Shown here one piece after another: positions 5,952 to 8,786 of a stretch of DNA of 8,786 bases. Position 1 is the first letter of the stretch. Every line of letters begins with the position of its first letter. Under the pieces are notes generated by a model. It had not been told where the DNA came from, did no database searches, and saw only the letters and a list, made by a program, of their open reading frames with translations. The stretch is from assembly GCA_023425905.1 (NCBI GenBank), contig JAFABT010000243.1:1-8786 (forward strand). Reading direction: 5' to 3'. The position numbers and the translations under genes were made by a program. The DNA is from Actinomycetes bacterium (GTDB lineage Bacteria; Actinomycetota; Actinomycetes; Actinomycetales; Cellulomonadaceae).

Positions 5952-6467
5952 TCAGGCCACCGGCGCAGCGACCTGGGTCGAGATCTGCTCGGCCCACTGC
6001 GCGACCTGCTCGAAGTCCCGGTGGTCACCCTGGCGGCCACGGGCGGCGGCGATGATCGCGCGCTCGGCGAGCGAGAGGACGCTCATGTCGAGCCTGCCCG
6101 GGAAGTGCCGGTGGCCGAGGGCACCGATCGATCGCATGACGCTCTGCGTGCGGGCCGGGGAGTTCGCGTCCGCCGCTGGCTGACCGGCCAACCCTGAGGA
6201 GAACAGCCAGACCTGCCGACGGGAGAGCAGGTCCGCGTTGTCCTGCAGCCACTGGTTCGCGGCCGGCAGCCACTGGCCCGTGTACACCGCGGAGCCCAGG
6301 ACGATCACGTCGAAGTCCGCAGGATCGACCGCCGGCGGGATCGTCGTCACGTCCTCGACGAGGTGGTGGACGGCGTCGCGGCCGCAGCCGCGCAGCGTGG
6401 CGGCGACGGCCTCGCCGATCTCGGCCGTGGAGCCGTGCTTCGACGCGGTGATGACGAGGAATCTCAT
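5952..6467 (-). CDS. Flavodoxin-domain protein (HemG/Flavodoxin_5-like)
   Basis: This 171-residue soluble protein has a flavodoxin fold, predicted to bind FMN and carry electrons or act as a small quinone- or protoporphyrinogen-type oxidoreductase. The phosphate-binding loop is TASKHGST (7-14) right after the first strand (MRFLVI), matching the T/S-x-T/S-x-G-x-T pattern. DVIVLGSAVYTGQWLPAA (53-70) and VWLFSSG (86-92) match the middle of the HemG-like flavodoxin family, where the second FMN loop includes the G-S-A-x-Y segment. The length is close to E. coli HemG (about 180). The start is ATG 6465-6467, because it has an excellent ribosome-binding site and begins directly on the first strand; an in-frame upstream ATG would add 11 residues of leader. 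It is downstream of ispH on the same strand across 137 bp (6468-6604), where only weak short hairpins are visible. The physiological partner is unknown, and I would not assign hemG without testing heme synthesis. Confidence 0.85.
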   Translation of the reverse strand: MRFLVITASKHGSTAEIGEAVAATLRGCGRDAVHHLVEDVTTIPPAVDPADFDVIVLGSAVYTGQWLPAANQWLQDNADLLSRRQVWLFSSGLAGQPAADANSPARTQSVMRSIGALGHRHFPGRLDMSVLSLAERAIIAAARGRQGDHRDFEQVAQWAEQISTQVAAPVA

Positions 6468-6473
6468 GGTGGG

Positions 6474-6479
6474 ACCTCC
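6474..6479 (-). promoter_or_regulatory. Shine-Dalgarno (GGAGGT) of the flavodoxin-domain gene
   Basis: On the - strand, GGAGGT sits 6 nt before the ATG at 6465-6467. It fixes that start in preference to the in-frame ATG 33 bp further upstream. Confidence 0.75.
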
Positions 6480-6604
6480 GGGGAACGGCGCGCTCCCCAC
6501 AGCGACGCCTGCTGTTCTCCATCGTCACGTGGACGGGCTCTCGCGTCGTGGGCCGGAGGTCCTGCGACCTGCCGCGACTGCCTCGGGGAGGTGAGGCGTA
6601 CGTC

Positions 6605-7639
6605 TCAGACGGGCTCGATCGACAGCTCCGGGCGCTGGTCGCGGCGCGGCCGACGCGCGGAGTCGGTGTCGCCCGCCGCCTTGAGGTCCGCCCGCAGCTC
6701 GCGCGGCAGGGAGAACATGAGGTCCTCGGTCGCCGTCCGGACCTCCTCGACGTCACCGAAGCCGTGCGCGGCGAGCAGCTCGAGGACGTCCCGGACGAGG
6801 ATCTCCGGCACGGACGCGCCCGAGGTGACCCCGACGGTCACCGCGCCGTCGAGCCAGGCCGGGTCGATCTCCGCCGCGGTGTCGACGCGGTAGGAGGCGC
6901 GGGCCCCCGCGTCGAGGGCGACCTCGACGAGGCGGACGGAGTTGGAGGAGTTCGCCGAACCGACCGTGATGACGACGTCGCACGACGGGGCGAGCTTCTT
7001 CACCGCGACCTGGCGGTTCTGGGTCGCGTAGCAGATGTCGTCCGACGGCGGGTCCTGCAGCGTCGGGAAGCGCTCGCGCAGCCGACGGACGGTCTCCATC
7101 GTCTCGTCGACGGAGAGCGTCGTCTGGGAGATCCACACGACCTTGTCCGGGTCGCGGACCGTGACCTTGTCGACCTCGTCCGGGGAGTTGACGACCTGGA
7201 TGTGCTCGGGAGCCTCGCCCGCGGTGCCCTCGACCTCCTCGTGGCCCTCGTGACCGATGAGGAGGATGTCGTAGTCGTCGGAGGCGAAGCGGACGGCCTC
7301 CTTGTGGACCTTCGTCACGAGCGGGCACGTCGCATCGATCGTCTGGAGGTTCCGGACCGCCGCCGCTGCGTGGACGGCGGGTGACACGCCGTGCGCGGAG
7401 AACACGACCCGTGCGCCCTCGGGGACCTCGTCGGTCTCCTCGACGAACACCGCGCCGCGCCTCGTGAGCGTCTCGACGACGTACTTGTTGTGGACGATCT
7501 CCTTGCGCACGTACACCGGCGCGCCGTAGTGCTCGAGCGCCTTCTCGACCGCGATGACGGCTCGGTCGACCCCCGCGCAGTACCCGCGGGGGGCGGCGAG
7601 CAGGACGCGCTTAGAAACGGGGGTCGCAGTGGCAGTCAC
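6605..7639 (-). CDS. ispH: 4-hydroxy-3-methylbut-2-enyl diphosphate reductase (IspH/LytB)
   Basis: IspH catalyses the last step of the MEP pathway, reducing HMBPP to isopentenyl and dimethylallyl diphosphate. It uses a [4Fe-4S] cluster and needs an external electron donor such as flavodoxin or ferredoxin. With the start used here the protein has 344 residues. The three cluster cysteines are C21 (APRGYCAG), C105 (DATCPLV) and C203 (DICYATQNRQ). Substrate-site residues are H50 (IVHN), H83 (SAHGV), H133 with E135 (GHEGHEEVEGT), the T-T of SQTTLSVDET, and S-N in the SANSSNS loop (228-233). GTG 7637-7639 was chosen because a TAGGAT -10 box lies 7 nt before it (leaderless) and the protein then begins MTATATPVSKRVLLAAPRGYC, as relatives do. 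ATG 7646-7648 (three residues longer) is the alternative but lacks a usable ribosome-binding site. The C-terminal tail after about 320 is Arg/Asp-rich and probably disordered. The gene is divergent from xseA, a known actinobacterial arrangement. Confidence 0.96.
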   Translation of the reverse strand: MTATATPVSKRVLLAAPRGYCAGVDRAVIAVEKALEHYGAPVYVRKEIVHNKYVVETLTRRGAVFVEETDEVPEGARVVFSAHGVSPAVHAAAAVRNLQTIDATCPLVTKVHKEAVRFASDDYDILLIGHEGHEEVEGTAGEAPEHIQVVNSPDEVDKVTVRDPDKVVWISQTTLSVDETMETVRRLRERFPTLQDPPSDDICYATQNRQVAVKKLAPSCDVVITVGSANSSNSVRLVEVALDAGARASYRVDTAAEIDPAWLDGAVTVGVTSGASVPEILVRDVLELLAAHGFGDVEEVRTATEDLMFSLPRELRADLKAAGDTDSARRPRRDQRPELSIEPV

Positions 7640-7646
7640 GGGCACC

Positions 7647-7652
7647 ATCCTA
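7647..7652 (-). promoter_or_regulatory. TAGGAT -10 box for leaderless ispH transcription
   Basis: On the - strand, TAGGAT is followed by seven bases (GGTGCCC) and then GTG 7637-7639, the spacing seen for actinobacterial leaderless genes. No good -35 hexamer is found 16-19 nt upstream. The 112-bp divergent gap (7640-7751) also holds CAGGGT 6 nt before the xseA start, a weaker version of the same arrangement on the + strand. Confidence 0.5.
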
Positions 7653-7751
7653 GGCGAGGGGCCGCTCACGGCCGCTTCGAGCGGGTGTGACGTGCGTGGC
7701 GGACGGCCGCGGCACGGCGGGCCCGTCGGTGGGCCGTGACAGGGTGGTCCC

Positions 7752-8786
7752 GTGGATGTGAGCGGACTCCCGCAGCGCGCGGACCAGACGACGTCGGACC
7801 ACCCCTGGCCCGTGCGGCACCTCAACCCCAAGATCGCCGACTACGTCGCGCGCATGCCCCCGCTGTGGGTCGAGGGCCAGGTCCTCAACCTCAAACGGTG
7901 GAACTCCCTGTTCTTCCTCACGCTGCGGGACACCGACCTCGATGTGTCGATCCCCGTGACCGTCCCGGTCGCGACGCTCGAGCGCGCCGTCCCTGACGGG
8001 CAGGTGGTCGCGGACGGCACCCGGCTCGTGCTCCATGCCAAGCCGTCGTTCCACGTGAAGAAGGGCTCGCTCTCGCTGCAGGCGGACGCCGCCCGCCTCG
8101 TCGGCCTCGGCGAGCTCCTCGCCCAGATCGAGCGGCTCAAGAGCCTGCTCGGTGCCGAGGGGCTGTTCGCCCTCGAGCGCAAACGGCCGCTGCCGTTCCT
8201 CCCTGCTGTCGTCGGTCTCGTGTGCGCGCAGCAGGGCGAGGCGGAGCACGACGTCGTGAAGAACGCACGGGCCCGGTGGCCTGCCGTCCGGTTCGAGATC
8301 CGCCGCGTCACCGTCCAGGGCCCGCAGGCGGTCCCGTCCGTGACCGCGGCGCTCGCCGAGCTCGACGCCGACGACGAGGTCGAGGTCATCGTCGTCGCGC
8401 GCGGCGGCGGGTCCTTCGAGGACCTGCTGCCCTTCAGCAACGAGACCCTCGTGCGGGCCGTCGCCGCGTGCCGCACCCCGGTCGTGAGCGCGATCGGTCA
8501 CGAGCAGGACTCCCCGTTGCTCGACCTCGTCGCGGACGTGCGCGCCTCGACGCCGACGGACGCGGCCAAGCGCGTCGTCCCGGACGTCGCCGAGGAGCGC
8601 GCCGGGCTCATCCAGGCCCGCACCCGCGCCCGCGCGCTCGTCACCGCGCGCCTGACCGCAGAGCAGTCGGGTCTCGACGCCCTCCGGTCACGGCCTGTCC
8701 TCGCGCGCCCCGCGACGATGCTCGAGGCGCACGACCGCGACGTCGACCTCGCACTCACCGCGATCCGTCGTGCGCTCGCGCAGCGG
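7752..8786 (+). CDS. xseA: Exodeoxyribonuclease VII large subunit XseA (3' end outside window)
   Basis: XseA is the catalytic subunit of exonuclease VII, which degrades single-stranded DNA to oligonucleotides together with several XseB subunits. The frame is open from GTG 7752 to the window edge, giving 345 residues of a protein usually about 400-450 long. The N-terminal OB-fold is visible at about 20-115 (VARMPPLWVEGQV, then FFLTLRD). The catalytic domain starts near 150. Diagnostic motifs are VIVVARGGGSFEDLLPFSNE (212-231) and SAIGHEQDSPLLDLVAD (246-262), followed by the R-A-S-T-P-T-D-A-A motif (264-272). The coiled-coil region begins at about 279. The segment VGLVCAQQGEAEHDV (154-168) keeps the A-E-x-D-V end but has C-A-Q where actinobacterial relatives usually have C-G-R. 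GTG 7752 is the furthest upstream plausible start. It lacks a good ribosome-binding site but has a CAGGGT -10-like element 6 nt before it; GTG 7758 is an alternative. xseB is expected just downstream, outside the window. Confidence 0.95.
   Translation, partial: MDVSGLPQRADQTTSDHPWPVRHLNPKIADYVARMPPLWVEGQVLNLKRWNSLFFLTLRDTDLDVSIPVTVPVATLERAVPDGQVVADGTRLVLHAKPSFHVKKGSLSLQADAARLVGLGELLAQIERLKSLLGAEGLFALERKRPLPFLPAVVGLVCAQQGEAEHDVVKNARARWPAVRFEIRRVTVQGPQAVPSVTAALAELDADDEVEVIVVARGGGSFEDLLPFSNETLVRAVAACRTPVVSAIGHEQDSPLLDLVADVRASTPTDAAKRVVPDVAEERAGLIQARTRARALVTARLTAEQSGLDALRSRPVLARPATMLEAHDRDVDLALTAIRRALAQR

Noticed and set aside
6557..6597. Two short hairpins (6557-6570 and 6580-6597) after ispH as a terminator
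   Set aside because: Each has only a 5-bp stem and there is no T-tract. Such stems are expected by chance at this GC content, so termination here is not supported.
1..8786. Defence system, CRISPR, prophage or transposon content
   Set aside because: All genes resolve to known families (ABC transporter, GDH, FKBP, flavodoxin, IspH, XseA). No repeats with regular spacers, no recombinase or transposase, and no tRNA-associated attachment site were visible.

Overview
The window is very GC-rich. Third codon positions are almost all G or C, GTG starts are common, and a TAGGGT/TAGGAT-type -10 box lies upstream of two genes. Together with an actinobacterial-style ispH/xseA neighbourhood, this points to a high-GC actinobacterium. 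A Micrococcales/Cellulomonadaceae-like host is my guess from protein flavour only. No tRNA, rRNA, CRISPR array, transposase, integrase or phage gene was seen. The longest stretch without a gene is 266 bp (4597-4862).

Left block (1-3215, + strand): the 3' part of a large FtsX/MacB-type permease, then two LolD/MacB-type ABC ATPases in a tight operon. The second ATPase overlaps the first by 4 bp (GTGA). The first ATPase is unusual: after its nucleotide-binding domain it carries an extension resembling an AbrB/SpoVT/MazE swapped-hairpin DNA-binding domain. The operon most likely encodes an export or lipoprotein/antibiotic-handling ABC system, and its 5' part lies outside the window.

Middle block (3216-5935, + strand): a complete hexameric-type glutamate dehydrogenase with its own candidate promoter, then an unusually structured 266-bp intergenic region, then a lipoprotein with one good and one degenerate FKBP-type peptidyl-prolyl isomerase domain. 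The intergenic region has three parts in order. A 51-nt G-free C-rich tract comes first (rut-like in RNA, G-quadruplex-prone on the other strand). A long hairpin with a perfect 16-bp stem core and a competing third copy of its 9-mer follows. The last part is a canonical G-quadruplex motif on the + strand. A 14-bp-stem hairpin at 5892-5932 separates the lipoprotein gene from the convergent flavodoxin gene.

Right block (5952-8786): a flavodoxin-fold protein and ispH (last step of the MEP isoprenoid pathway) run on the - strand. They are divergent from xseA (exonuclease VII large subunit), which runs off the right edge. The ispH start appears to be leaderless, with a TAGGAT -10 box 7 nt upstream of a GTG.

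Most of this is ordinary core or near-core actinobacterial sequence, and I see no convincing new defence or mobile system. The points most worth a second look are the ATPase-AbrB fusion, the gdh-FKBP intergenic structure, and the degenerate second FKBP domain.
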